A program made the translations under genes and the position numbers. DNA of 64,000 nt, taken from NCBI GenBank assembly GCA_003260075.1, contig QLIY01000004.1, positions 1 to 64,000 on the forward strand. Reading direction: 5' to 3'. The DNA is from Phallusia mammillata (lineage: Eukaryota > Chordata > Ascidiacea > Phlebobranchia > Ascidiidae). Shown one piece after another: positions 43,501-56,000 of this stretch; position 1 is the stretch's first letter, and each line of letters starts with the position of its first letter. The notes beneath the pieces are model-generated. The model searched no databases, was not told the origin of the DNA, and worked only from the letters and a program-made list of their open reading frames with translations.

Positions 43501-44159
43501 AAGAAAATTTATAACTCCAGATATAGAGTTTATATTTGTTATAGTGGTTGATACATAACAAGGCAAAACACGTGGTTGTCTATTTCAATAAAATACAGAA
43601 AATATGTTAATACATAAGTATTGTTAATAAATCATAGTGTAAGATTTCAGACCTTGCATATTTTTGTAGTGTCAATGCATCTTCATCCCTTCTAGCCGAT
43701 TCTTCAAGCCAAGCTTCTAATGCCTGTTGGTCCCAGTTCATATGTGACTTCAACTCTTCAAGTTGTTGGCTTTGCATAAAGATTTTGTTCTGCAAAAACA
43801 AAATATACATAAGGAACAATCTTTAGCTTATTGGCAGTAGATGTAAATTTACTAACTAAATCAGTGGTTCTTAACCTTTTTGGGATGGTTTCCCACTAAA
43901 GTCGATCGCCAAGTTTGAATTTCCCCCTCTGTTATTTTTATAAAGATGTTTTGTGCTCGACGTTAACAAACATTTTTATTTTTTGATTGAAATACTGTTG
44001 TGAAGCGATTTGGTCGGGACCATATAGGCTTACTCCAATGTTATTTAGTTTGAATAGTGCTACCGTGAGAGAGTAAACGTGTGTGGGATATTGAAATGTC
44101 CTCTCTGTTGCATTACTCATATTTTGATCACAATCAACAAAGGGAAGGCATTTATTCGC

Positions 44160-44216
<57 letters not shown>

Positions 44217-46052
44217 ACAAACAGCCTTTTTACACTAGGTGAAACTAATCTTACATGTTGTTGCGAAAAAAAAAAATTGTAGTAAATTAACTTTTAACAG
44301 TTAATTCAAGGCCGGATTCGACCGACAGGCCGGAGTGTGATTACTCCCGACTTACAAAATTTCCCTCTGAATGCAACGAATTTCCCACTAGTGGGAAATT
44401 TCCCACCGGTTAAGGACCACTGAACTAAATCATAGCTATTTAACTTTTATAAAAAAAATCGGTTTAAAATTATTTAAAAACAATGCAAAATGTTCTGTAT
44501 AAACCTCAACCACAGTAAATTGCTTTTTTATTCTATTTGCTATTTGAATTCTGTTGCAATTCCTGTAACAATTGCACCTCTTACATTATACTCCACAAGT
44601 TTGGAAACATTTATTTCCTTAACATAAGCTAACATATTTTGTGTAAATCTAATTCAAGTATTCAAGATATGCAAGAGTGGTTCTTAATTAAATAATTTTC
44701 CCTGCACATACTTCGAAGTTGTTTCTTTTCTCCCTTGTGCTATCCAGCTCTTTTTGCAGTCGAGTAATTTCTTGATGCAATCTCCCATCTTCCCTTTCAG
44801 CAATGGCACTCAAATGTTCTTCAGTTTCAATTTCTTTGGTGTGGGCATTGAGAAGAGCCTATCATAGAAATCATAATTTTCACCACTTGATAATTTAACA
44901 ATTCATACTAAACGCAAACTGGTAACCCATACAGAACTTAAATTACTAGTTGAACATTACAACTTTGACAAAAACTTTAAAAGTACAGGAAATGATAATT
45001 GACTGTGCATTTACTTTGTTACTGGTTAAAACTTAAAACAATCAAGGTACATCGAAAAAATACATATATATTATAGCTGATTTCAAACTTACCAAGTTAT
45101 GAGTCAGTTCTTGTCTAACATTCTTCAAGTGCTGGGACATGCTATGAATGCGTTCATCATGGTCACCAACCTCTGACGAGTACTTTCCAATTTCTTTTTG
45201 CATGTGCAGAAGCTACGCAAAAAACAACATAAACTATTAAGGCAGTGGTTCCCAACCTTTCGTGGACCGTGGCCCCCTTAAAGTAACTTTTTGGCCTCGT
45301 GGCCCCCTTAAAGTTACCATGTAGGACCTGTGGCCCCCTTAAAATGTAGATAGCAATCTCGCGTTGGAATGCGGTATTAATTTTGGCCTTAAACAGGTCT
45401 AATAGAGTAAATGAGCGTGATAAACCTCACTATAAACAAATAGAATGTGAAATAGTCGATTAATTTTGGGAAAAAAGTTAAAGTGAAAATGTCTTTTAGT
45501 GGGTGTTTCTTGTGAATCTACGCCCGTGGCCCGCCGGAACACAGCTCGTGGCCCCCCTGGGGGGCCATGGGCCCTGGTTGGGAACCACTGTATTAAGGCC
45601 AAATTAAGGCCAATATTTTACATTACACACTAAATGGCTGCAAAGCATCATTAACCTGACAAGCCGATTTTTCATGCCTAGTCTAGCATGATGTTTTGAC
45701 AATTCTTTTTGAAAACAATTGTTCATTCGCATGCTTTACTCAAATTCATGATGTGTCAGACATGATTTAATCATTACAAATTCATTTATTTAATTTTAGT
45801 TTCATCACATGTCAGACAAGATTTAATCATCACAAAATCATTTAATTGTTTAATTTTCTGGAACCAAACAGTAAAACTGTACAATAAAACCTATGAAAAA
45901 ATGGAAGGGTGCTTTAAACTGTAAAGTAATTTCAAAAATATACTAAGATTTTCAGTTCTTACCTCATCTTCAAGACGTTTGTTTTCAGCATTAGCCACAG
46001 GCATAGCAATCCCCTCGTCCCAATCCATGTCTGACATTATGGAGCTTGCCAT
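34509..46052 (-). CDS. CCDC39: Coiled-coil domain protein 39 (axonemal 96-nm ruler)
   Basis: With CCDC40 it forms the molecular ruler that sets the 96-nm repeat of ciliary and sperm axonemes and places inner dynein arms and the nexin-dynein complex. Twenty-two exons join in phase: 46052-45963, 45212-45093, 44858-44712, 43789-43653, 43481-43367, 43301-43173, 42774-42723, 42654-42515, 42303-42200, 41764-41578, 40839-40699, 40179-40015, 39297-39167, 38847-38723, 38210-38072, 37841-37766, 37532-37386, 37181-37062, 36783-36643, 35500-35363, 35043-34892, 34644-34509. The 943 aa equals the human length. Nearly all of it is heptad coiled coil. Diagnostic stretches are [16 protein letters not shown] (N-terminus), [32 protein letters not shown] and [13 protein letters not shown]. 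The tail is Ser/Arg-rich, ending SRSARK. A possible splice acceptor lies 16 bases before the ATG. Several introns carry hAT-like insertions. Confidence 0.97.
35618..36134. mobile_element. hAT-like element (CAGGGGTGGCCAAC family), intact ends
   Basis: The left end CAGGGGTGGCCAAC and right end GTTGGCCACACCTG are inverted repeats, with GATCGA-rich subterminal DNA at both ends. GTGTATAG flanks it on both sides exactly, an 8-bp target duplication. It is 517 bp, in a CCDC39 intron, without transposase coding. Confidence 0.9.
38490..38706. mobile_element. hAT-like MITE (CAGGGGTCGGCAACC family), intact ends
   Basis: The ends CAGGGGTCGGCAACC and GGTTGCCGACCACTG are inverted repeats and GTTTAGAG occurs on both sides. 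It lies 16 bp beyond the donor side of CCDC39 exon 14 (exon ends 38723 on the minus strand), leaving the donor itself intact. Confidence 0.92.
39532..39746. mobile_element. hAT-like MITE (CAGTNGTTCTCAAAC family), intact ends
   Basis: The ends CAGTAGTTCTCAAAC and GTTTGAGAACCACTG are inverted repeats, with exact flanking duplications GGGTAGAG. Subterminal GCGTCGCGACGCC motifs show it is a short version of the element at 8891-9675. It is in a CCDC39 intron. Confidence 0.92.
39829..39965. mobile_element. Truncated hAT-like fragment
   Basis: CAGAGTTGCAAGTCGGG and the later words AGCCGGTTGCTGGACCTGAC match the element at 11430-11771. No right end is recognisable. It lies in the CCDC39 intron before exon 12; its right limit is approximate. 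Confidence 0.5.
40908..41331. mobile_element. Inverted-repeat element rich in GCTCGG, in a CCDC39 intron
   Basis: GGATGGGCCGA at the left and TCGGCACATCCC at the right are imperfect inverted ends. GTTACTATACCG occurs identically on both sides, an apparent target duplication. The interior repeats ATGCTCGGTGCTCGG near both ends. One undetermined base lies at 41152. Exact limits are uncertain by a few bases. Confidence 0.7.
43862..44422. mobile_element. hAT-like element with intact target duplication and poly-C
   Basis: The left end CAGTGGTTCTTAACC and right end GGTTAAGGACCACTG are inverted repeats, and AACTAAAT flanks both sides exactly. The 561-bp unit in a CCDC39 intron contains the 56-base poly-C tract at 44161-44216 and repeated TTTCCCACT words. 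No coding capacity. Confidence 0.9.
44161..44216. repeat. Poly-C tract of 56 bases
   Basis: Uninterrupted C on the plus strand, inside the hAT-like element at 43862-44422 and within a CCDC39 intron, so it is poly-G in the CCDC39 transcript. The length in the assembly may be inexact. Confidence 0.95.
45243..45590. mobile_element. hAT-like element (CAGTGGTTCCCAACC family), intact ends
   Basis: The ends CAGTGGTTCCCAACC and GGTTGGGAACCACTG are exact inverted repeats, flanked by TATTAAGG on both sides. The interior repeats GTGGCCCCCTTAAAGT three times near the left end. It is in the first coding intron of CCDC39. An old fragment of the same family lies near 12190-12250. Confidence 0.93.
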
Positions 46053-46068
46053 GGTTAATTTGTTGTTC
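46053..46068 (-). promoter_or_regulatory. Very short 5' UTR after an acceptor before CCDC39
   Basis: On the minus strand the sequence runs TTTTTTTGCAG and then 16 bases to the ATG. This is a strong 3' splice site with a pyrimidine tract. It could accept a cis-spliced untranslated exon or, as is common in ascidians, a trans-spliced leader. Nothing else upstream decides between them. Confidence 0.45.
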
Positions 46069-48329
46069 CTGCAAAAAAAGAAAAAAAGTTAATATACTAC
46101 TGCACACTTGTCTATACATAAGAGAAACAACCTGTAAATTAAATATGCAGTATTTGGGTGGGTACAACTTAGCGGTTAAGCCTAATGCAATAAACAATAA
46201 TAACCATTGCATTTAAGTGTTTCTTACTTGGAATAAAATAGCCGAAGCTTATATAGATCTTTGCATGAGATATTTCTATCCATATTGCCAAAAGTTACTT
46301 AATTCTTACAGGAAAATCTATATTTGCCCAAATGTTGTGTAGTATGCGCTAAGAAGCACAACATAAACATTTAAATTTTAAAATTCCGAAATGTTTTTGT
46401 AAAAACTCTTTTGTATCATAGTTATTTTGCACTTTTAAAGTTAATTTACCGTACCTGGTTTTCCCACCAGTGTTAGATGTAAGTATTTTGTTTCACTTCA
46501 AGGGAAAAAGCAGCAAAATCAAATCAAAGTTGTCTCAAATTTGAAACAGAAACCACCACAAGCGCAAATCGTTGCTTACTGAATGTTGCCTAGTTACAAA
46601 AACCCCCTTGCGGCACATTAAAAATTACAAGGTAAGTAGGGTATTTTGGTTTAGTCATAATTTATTGTATTTTTAAAACGCTGTCAAAAGGTCGTATATT
46701 TCAGTTTTTATCAAGTTTAAAAAGCAGGTAGACTGTGAAACCTGGTCTTTTGTTGGTACTTCTTCAAATTATTCATGCAGCCTTCTTCGAATTATTCATG
46801 CTTCGTATCCAAAATACAAACAAAAACTAGAACGTTACGTTTAGAACATCGCCAACAAAAATGGAATGGCAACCGAAAAGGAGGGGGGGGAATAAAAGTT
46901 CAGTTTAAACCAGCAGTTTGCAAAAACACTACGATAACTGGGAAAGTTGCTATTTTAATATTCAGCTGCAACAACGTACACGTTTGGGGTAAAAATTATA
47001 ATCGTTAGTTTAAACTTTTGACACGAAATATCTACATTTCACGCCGCTGCAATGACAATCAAGTTCTTCGTAAATGATGGTAAATTCGCGAAAATGGGGA
47101 AATTTGGAACCGATACCCATCAGGATTATTTTAAACTTGCAAATGGGTCATACAAGTGACAAAATCTATTTTTGACTTCCGTATGTTGCAATTTGACACG
47201 CAACTAAAATCCTAAAGAGCCACAAAGCGCTTTGGTGCTGTGTACTGATAGAAAAGCATTGCAGCCTTGGGCGATAAAATCAAGACTTTGGAACCTTATG
47301 TGTACTCTACAACAGTGGTCGGCAACCGCCGGTCCGCGAGAAGTTCGTTACCGGGCCGTACAATTTTTCAGGTTAAATGCTATAAAACATTTTGNATGCT
47401 ATGAAGCATTTTGCCCATGTATCCCAGGGATGATAAACTAATTTAGGCGTTTTCATTGGTAAATATTTGTAATTTTTTGAAGACTGGTCCGCGATAAAAT
47501 TTTACTTTCAAAACCGGTCCGCAGTGCAAAAAAGGTTGCCGACCCCTGCTCTACAATACGCGTAAAATTGCTTGTTACGCTATTTTGCTTGAATGAAATT
47601 CTTGTAATTGACTTGAAAGAGTTTTTCACTGTAGGAAATTGGGACAACGGTTTTGTTTTACATCAATCATCGGAAACAATAACGTTTAGACATTTTTCGA
47701 AGACAGGTACCATGATCGTAATACAGCCCTGGGGCACACCAGAGAACCTAAACATTGGCGCTTTACAAAATCTTTGCTAAGGCTTTTTCGTTAAGTTACA
47801 AACATCTGTGTAAGTTTCCAATGTAGGTTTATAGGCTACGCACATGCAGAATGTTTGTTAAACGAATGTGTTTTAAACCTTACTGCCAACCTTTATGATT
47901 TGTTCTGTGTGGACAGAATAAAGCGCTGTCCACGGTAGCCTATCAGTATTTTTTAAACTTCATTCTAAGGCCAGCACACTTTATGTTTAACGATCAAACT
48001 TACAATGTATTGTTCTTGTTTGCATGCTAAAACGGCTGCCTAGACTCTAGAGGACACTTTTGGGCACTTTGGCAATTCAGAAAAGACGCGAATAACAGAT
48101 AACACCACATTTTGTAACCAACCATTTAGAATTAGGTCTAAAATCGGCATTAGGTATAATTCTAAATTACGTTATTTGAACAAATGTGTGCGATGTTTTG
48201 AATATGGCAAATTTCGTTTTTTTGGCGAATACGCAAACTGATGACTCGAGGAAAATCGAAATTTAACGGTCCCCAAGCAACTGTACAAAGTCGAGGAAAG
48301 CGACACGAAAAACGCGCCTCGGGCTGGTG
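46069..48329. other. Intergenic between divergent CCDC39 and protease genes
   Basis: Should hold the CCDC39 upstream region. Apart from a hAT-like MITE (47313-47548), no gene, RNA or strong motif was found. The short open frames have no family resemblance. Confidence 0.4.
47313..47548. mobile_element. hAT-like MITE (CAGNGGTCGGCAACC family), intact ends
   Basis: The ends CAGTGGTCGGCAACC and GGTTGCCGACCCCTG are inverted repeats, with CTCTACAA exactly duplicated on both sides. An undetermined base at 47395 sits between two near-identical short words (ATGCTATAAAACATTTTG and ATGCTATGAAGCATTTTG), so part of the inner length may be an assembly overlap. Confidence 0.92.
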
Positions 48330-48541
48330 TATAAAAACAAGACACGCATTGTGATTCCTCGCAAAGCAGTTTTAGAACATCACCCGTGCGGTGAACATCT
48401 CAGAATTGAAGTATCGACAATCTGTTGCTGCTGGTAACGCTGTGGGCGGCTACCAAGCATTTGAGGTAAAAAAACATTGCAGCTTTCAAGTTGGAAATAC
48501 TGAAGTTTACAAGGGCATACGATTCGTACTCATTTGCATAG
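48330..48541 (+). promoter_or_regulatory. Possible promoter and 5' non-coding exon of the trefoil protease
   Basis: TATAAAA at 48330-48336 would place initiation near 48360. Donor-like sites follow at 48465/48466 (GAG|GTAAAA) and 48541/48542 (ATAG|GTAAGC). A good acceptor, CTCCAATTGCAG, ends at 49993, 24 bases before the first well-placed ATG of the protease gene. This makes a coherent 5' untranslated exon and intron of about 1.45 kb, but it is inferred only from motifs. Confidence 0.35.
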
Positions 48542-49993
48542 GTAAGCATTTTTTGTAACTTCGTATACAGTTTTTAAACACTGAAGTTTAGTTTTCTACA
48601 TTAATTGTATCTATTGCTTTTGCACAAAAGATTAAGTTGTTTGACGTTGTCGACTGCTTAGTACAAATTTAAGTGTATATTAGCATATTCACAGATAAAT
48701 TTTCGGCGCACTTATTACAAGTTGGAAATTAAAATGCGTTTCTTTCCACACCTAGCTAACAATATGCAAACAGAGTAAAGGCAGCATTTAAATCAATGCT
48801 TAACAAAATAGTTGCATATCGACTGTGGCATTAAAATTGTCCAGGTGCGGTAATCCTCAAAACCTAAAAAATGTCACTGTGTATCATTAAAATGTAGAGT
48901 AGTTGCAAGTAGATTCCATGGGTAAAGCAATGCTGTAACTATTATATAGTGCAATGTTGTAAATTGGCAATATAAACGTGTTGGCCACTCCTGTGCAATC
49001 ATATTACATACATTCAAAGTACTGCAGTGGTACATACGATCCCAAAGCGTTGGAAATTATGTCAGATAATTTACTTGAAATGTTATATTGCACTGTGCGG
49101 ACACGTAAGTTGTTGCCATAAACTGCAATTTTAATCACACGGGGTCAAACAAATCCACGTGCTTTGATAACAACATGAAAACCTTGCTATCTGACTTACT
49201 TTCGCTAGTAAACATAGTCGCAAAAGGAAAACATTAGATTTTCAGTGTCATATAACCCCTGCAATATCCCTTCATTTTGGGTACTAAACCTGTTGTATTG
49301 TTACCAGGAACATCGCTTTATGGAACATAATTACAGTTTTGATTTCAAAGTAGGTTTTATTAAGTTCTGAAATGTCATTTCAGATCAAGCAAAACTGGCA
49401 ATTTAACTAATCATTTCCCGTTTCATTGTTCCACTTTTTTATTACATTGGATAATATCCCATGCAAACGGGGCATGCACAGTTCAAATAAAGTGAATATT
49501 ATAGCCGTTGCAAGGATTCAATAACGTGTTCTCTCGTGAACAGCGATGATGTTACATCGTGCAAGACCTATATTAAGATCGTGACTCATTTTTGCAACAT
49601 CGAAATGTTTTAAGGTCAAAAAATATTAAATTTGCAAATTTTGCTGGGTCATTCTCTTATAGTTTGCACAAAAAGAGGAATAAATAATCAAATGAGATTA
49701 ATAATTATGATGTGTCAATAAATAGTTGGCGAAATTGATTTACTTTGGCAAATTTCCTGAAAAAGAGTGGTTGATTACATTTGTAAAACTAAATACTTAT
49801 CCACGGTTTCAGGAAAATATGCAATAAATGGTTTTGTTTTAAGCTAGATCGCATCTATGGATGAGCTTAAGTATAACGCATGTGAACAAAACGAAGCTTT
49901 AAACCGTACATGCGATTGAGTAACCCCATACCTACAGGCTTAAATTTCAACCCAAACGCAATGGGATTCTTAACTCTAATTCTCCAATTGCAG
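48542..49993. other. Likely 5' UTR intron of the protease gene
   Basis: AT-rich sequence without coding potential or recognised repeats between the proposed untranslated exon and the acceptor at 49993. Confidence 0.35.
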
Positions 49994-50017
49994 GTAATTT
50001 GCGGACAAGTTGACAGT

Positions 50018-53000
50018 ATGAGGTACAATGGGTCTCAAAAAACGTCTCTTTCGATTTTCTTATTCATTCTTCAGATCTTCCATGCTACGCCAATCGCCGA
50101 AGGTAAGGTCTACGGCGTTCTTATGGGTAACTGAGGCGATAAAATCTCTCACTGTTTTAACCGGGACTTTCGGAGACGTCTCCCATAATTGCAAAACTGC
50201 ACGTTTTATTAGACTAGGGCTGAGAGGCACGACCTTGGCTGTTGATATGATCTTTTTTTCATCCAGGGCAATTTGTTTTGGTTTTTATACATTAAGAACG
50301 AAAAACTCTTATTTTTTAAAAATCGATTAAAAGGAAGCTTTTTATATCGAAACACAAAATACATCGCTTTTACTACACGTGTTACAGACAATTTTCAAGA
50401 ATTTCGATTTGTAAGATGTGTATATTTTGAGGTGTACAAGAAATTAAAATCCACAAACACTTTTAAAATAACTTATATGACAAAATGCGAAGGTATACAA
50501 CAAATGATTTATCCTCAAAAAATGACTTAAGGAAATAAAATATAGCAGTTTTTATCATCTTTAAATAATAGTAGTTTAGTCAAAAAGCTAAAATTAGGCC
50601 TACTAAATATGAAACCACGCATTTCTGTAACGAAACAATTATTTGCCTTTCTTGGAAATAATGACAAAATTAAATGCTATTCTCTTCATCCTAAACCTAA
50701 ATAACTCAAAAATCGTCGAACTATTACGTGCAAAATTTTCGCAGCATTGAAACATGGAACAGCAATTTTTTGCACTCCGTTGCTCCGTGGCCAAGTCACG
50801 CAATTGCATGAGATTCGCCGAAATTGTCGTATGTGTTGACATTTCCGTATTCGGCAAAAGCCGGGTAAATAAAAACTCGCCATTCAATAAGCTTCCAACC
50901 GCGCACGTGCAATTAACGGGGGTCTTCCAGTTTAGTTCCGTTTGCAATTTTCTGCTGCAATTATTAGCGCAATTAAGCAAAACAAAGGCAATTTGCCATG
51001 TGTTTCTATATTGGGGATGACTGCAGTTGCCAGAACGATACATCTTGTTTGCATTGAGATGATGAAAGCTCGTTTTTCACTAATCGATTTTCGATTTTAT
51101 TTGTGTAATAATGGGTTTTTAACATGACTCGAATTTCGAAAAAAAATTCAAATGGAAACAGATTCTTAAAATATTTTTGGTCGGTTGCAGGGGCTTTACG
51201 TGAACGGACCCATACCAGTTTTTAAAAATTGCACAATCATGACATTGTTTTTACATATGAAGGCATTATTTTGTCGAAAAAGAAGTATTTTATCTAACTT
51301 AGGTCTAAAAGATAAAGTTTTCATATCATGGCGCTTTGTTCGTTGGCACTTCTAAATTTTGTACTTGTACAACACTTGTTGAGTTTAGGTATTATATTAA
51401 ACTATGGCAACTACCTTAACGGTTCCCTCTGTCTCAATTTATTATGCGTACTTCCCACATAGTATACCCCACATTTACATTGTTAAAATGTACACAACCC
51501 CAAACAACTTAATTTTTACATGTCACGTGACAAGCTTAGGGAGTTCACCGCCCTGTGTCATTTTTTCATTTCTATTTCGACTGCATCAAAGCATGTAAGC
51601 ATGCGCCCTTGTGAGTCATTAAGCCGTCTAATACTTCGCTGGCCAACAAAACTAATCGTTTGCCTCACCACGTCACCGTTTAGAAGTAATGGGAGTAACG
51701 GCGTATGACGTCATACGTTCAATAACATACACAAGCACTGTGTACGCCCGACAAAGAAAAACAAACAGTCCAAGGGGAAATACTTTAATTTGCTTGAACA
51801 CGGAAGGCGAATTCTAAGAACACATGACACGTTGAATGCGCAACATTGTAAGGATTTTTCTCGGTTAACCTTCGCTTGTGTTCATTTCAAATGCAAGTGT
51901 TTGTTATTGGGTCACTGTAACAGGTCACTGCTATCGTTGGCAAACAGATTAGCCTGGAATTTATTCGATGCAATCTGATAAGTCATTGGAAATGCAAACA
52001 TAAAAACAAGCATTGTTACGTTTTTGTGCACCTTCAGACGGATAAACATGGTTGGATTTGGAGTTATGTAACAAAAATGCCTGTCACGTATAGGCAGGGT
52101 TGCCATACCGTCCTTATTTCTAAGATTTTCCCTTATTTTGAAGGGCTATATCTTAGAAAAGTTAATTGTCCTTATTTCTAATAAAAATGTCCTTATTTTT
52201 GACTNATTTCTAAGATTTGTCCTTATTTTGAAGGGCTATATCTTAGAAAAGTTAATTGTCCTTATTTCTAATAAAAATGTCCTTATTTTTGACTTGAGTC
52301 CATCTTATCTCTTATTTTCAACAAGTACTGGTCAAATCCCTGCTACAAGTAAAAGTAAACCTTGACCTGAGCTGTTGTGAGACGTACGAAGTATTTTCTA
52401 CGAACAAAGAACTGCTGGAACAGATTGTTTCTGGCCAAGTATATGGCACGGCTCGTATAAATGCAAAGATTCGTTCAAAAACGTTTGTTTTGTTTCGTAT
52501 AAAAAAAACCCCCCCCCCTCGGTTGTCCTTATTTTTGGTTTCAAGTCGATGGCAACCCTGCGTATAGGCGACATGCTGTTGCTTTGCAGCTATACTGAAA
52601 TGAAATGTTACATTTTAGTGCAAAACAACACTCTAAAACGTATCAATGACCTTTATGAAACAAATTTAAGTGATAGGATACTTTTGGTTCTAACAACAAC
52701 AACGATTATTGTAGAAACATGTACAACACTTCATATTCACACAGTACAAGTGATCTGGTACTTACGTTACAACCAAGCTAATTTCTAGTCAATTTTCAAT
52801 ATTTTTCAACAAAACTTGCTTTAAATGTGAAGATATTTTCCGATATTAGAAGTTCCGGTTAAATAGGCTTACACAATGTAGTTCTTTATTCCAATATGCA
52901 ACTTGATAGCACGCTATCGCAATCGTGTCAAAATCGACGCTTAGCAGTTTAAATGAAAACCTTATCTGATGTGGCACGAGGTTTGAAAAAAGGTCAAAAC

Positions 53001-56000
53001 TTTTCACGCCTGGATCTAGATTTTACAGTCTCTGTTTGTGTGCGTCCAAACAAAGTCTTTGCTGTGATGGATACAGGCATATACTTACAGTCACCTCTGG
53101 TGCCACCCAAAACTAAACATTGTTATGGTGACGAACGGCCATCGCTTCATTTCGCGGTATTCTACAGGGCGAGTCAAAATTACACGGTGTACGACTGCAT
53201 GTAAACAAAACCTGGTCAAATCACACTTAAAACGCAATCGGTGACACTTCAAATCCACAAACTAGTTTTTTGCTCTAATCTAGAGAAACCGTTTAACTTT
53301 TTTCACAAAGTTTTTGTTTCAAACAAATGGATTAATTTCTTTTTTTATTTTCTAACCCAAACAAACTATTTATTAATCGCAAAACAACAAGTAATTTGCT
53401 GTCATTAACCAAATTATTGTGACTTTAAATTGGACCATACGATTTTCATTGGTTTGTGTATTGTACATTTTCTTGTTACCGATAACCACATGGATATTCA
53501 CTAATTATGTCGTAGTGGATGACGTAGCGCCGTTGTCTAATTACCACTGGCTTGGAGTGGGCATTTAGTACATGACGCCTAAAGCGCAATTGGATTAAGT
53601 GCATTACGTCGTGTTCTAATAACGGCTGGTAATAATTGAGAGTTGGTTAAATACCTTAAAACGAAACGAAAAAGCACTTCCTAGCAACACCTTTTGCGTA
53701 TTGGTATCTTTTCTTTCCATTTAGTGAACCAAATGTACAACATTTCACAGTAAAAGTTACAAAGCGTGCCATTTTTGGTGATAGGTCATTTGATGGTTGT
53801 TTGTTCCTACAGAAAACGAATGTGGGTGTACCTCAATTGATTTAAATTACAAAATTTGTGCTAGTTTCGTAACACCACCTGCGCTACGTTCTGTTTACTT
53901 ACAGCTTCGATCACAATTAGATGCGGCTTTTAAAGTTCAAAAAGCAATGGCAAATGACCGCTAGTTCGCTGCTATCAGTTAAAGCGAGCATTGGTTTGTT
54001 TTACAAACTGCTTAATAATGTACAGTAAGCAAAAATCAGATAAATTTACCCGGCAAATTATTTTGTTCCAGGAATGTATAGATTTGGCGGATCCTCGCAT
54101 TCTGAAGGATTGCCCATGACATGTGCAGTGCATTGGCGGTACAGAAGATCATGTGGAGGAATTTTTATTTCTGCTGCTGCTTGTCAAAGGCTAGGTTGCT
54201 GTTTTCAATTCGTCTTCTACGGCCCAATGTGCTTTCATATGGAAATAGGTTGGTATTTGGAAATATGTGATTGGTTTTATAATAGTTATAGCATAAACTT
54301 GTTGCAGGCCTAATTAATATGGTGAAAATCAAAGAAAAATAATTATGTGAATTTGTTAAACAAGAACTTCTGTGATAACCACACTATATTTCTGGTCCAT
54401 CATATATAAGACATTATAAGACATATATAACAGAATAGGCTATTGTGAAGTCAAATGCAAACACCATTAGTTTTCATTTCAAAGTTCGAAGAATAAACTT
54501 GCCATGTTTTAATGTTTTTGTTTAACGGTTGTTTACGTACATTCAATAACCATGGATGTTTTTTGAGCCCTGTAGTGTTATAGCAAGCTCACAAACGTAC
54601 ATTTGAAAAAACTTCGTTTGATTGCAGCAAATGACTTCTTCAAAAGAAACGGTTGGCAAAAAAAACATCTTCCTGTTATTCGGAGAAATTTTATCCCGAT
54701 TTGCATTCACGTTGTTGTAAATGGCCCTGAGATATAAACATGCCATTGCGACGTTGACAAATTTAAATATAAAAGTCGCTTTCAGTCGGAAAACTGTCTG
54801 TCACGTTCTGTGCATCCGATAATGCAATCTCTATGGCTTCGGCTGCAGCTATTGTGGCAACACGAAGTCTGAAATTCAAGGAAAATGAAGTCATCTGATC
54901 GTTGCGCAACTGTTCAAAGTCCTAATTGATGTAAAGGTTTAAATCTGTGTCCAAAAGAATGATTTGGCATGCTGTCATGTGAAAGGACAGTTTGGACATT
55001 TTGCAGTGCAATCACTTCTTCAAAGTTTGTGTTACCAAAAATGGCACTACCATAGATCCTATTTTGTAGTTGGGACACGATGCAGAATTGTTACCAGTTG
55101 CTGTATAGTGCTGTGTGTTAAGTTAACTTAAGTCACCCATTGATAATGATTACTGCGAACGAAACGTTTGTAATATAGTATGTTTTTATTTCAACATACA
55201 GTATCTTGTCCATTTTCGTTTCAATCCAACTACTTAGTAAAGCCGTATCCACTGTTCCTATAGGCTCTAGTTATCAATTTAATGACAACGAAACCGCCTG
55301 TACATTTCATATCATCAGCATAAAGTTTAGATAGGTATGTCTGTAATCGTAAAATCATCATTAAGAACCATATATATATAAAGTCAAGTCCTTGTATATG
55401 AACAGCCGCGGTGTTCTATTTACGTATAAGTCATCAACGTTTTACGGGCATTTGACTTTACCGCTGTATCCTGTCAAATCCCAATGAAGGTTTATCGTTT
55501 ATATATGTTCGGGCTAGCCACGAGACTTTACGACCCCCAACGACCAAAGACGATTTCTAAAGCCCGTCAGGTTGTTTGTTAATATTGTCGCCGTCTGTCT
55601 TGTTGTTGTTATGGTTGTGATCCACCCTGAGTGCTTGATTTGTAGCAAATTACACAGCGGCGCCAACTTTGAGCGTCAAAAAGGCGTCAAAGCCATGTTT
55701 GGAAATATCCGGTCCTAACAAAGCAGGATAATCGTAAGGGAGTCGATGTTCCTTTGTTTTGTTTTTCTGTAGAAAACATTGTGTATAGTCTAAAAGAGAA
55801 TCTAAAAGAAAACATGTAAATAACACATATTTTTTTCAATTTAGATCCACTTGCACAACGAAACAATCTACCATCAGTAAAGCCGAAAAGGTAATCCATC
55901 ATTTCGTGGCGAATAGGTATTTGCAAGGTTGTACAGCTAATGTGTTTAAGTTTTAAAATCTCAAAGACTCTATTATACAGTACCTAATTCGCATGTAATA

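Noticed and set aside
44079..44282. Open frame with a long proline run
   Set aside because: It is simply the translation of the poly-C tract within a transposon; the same applies to the Pro-ending frame at 56780-56968.
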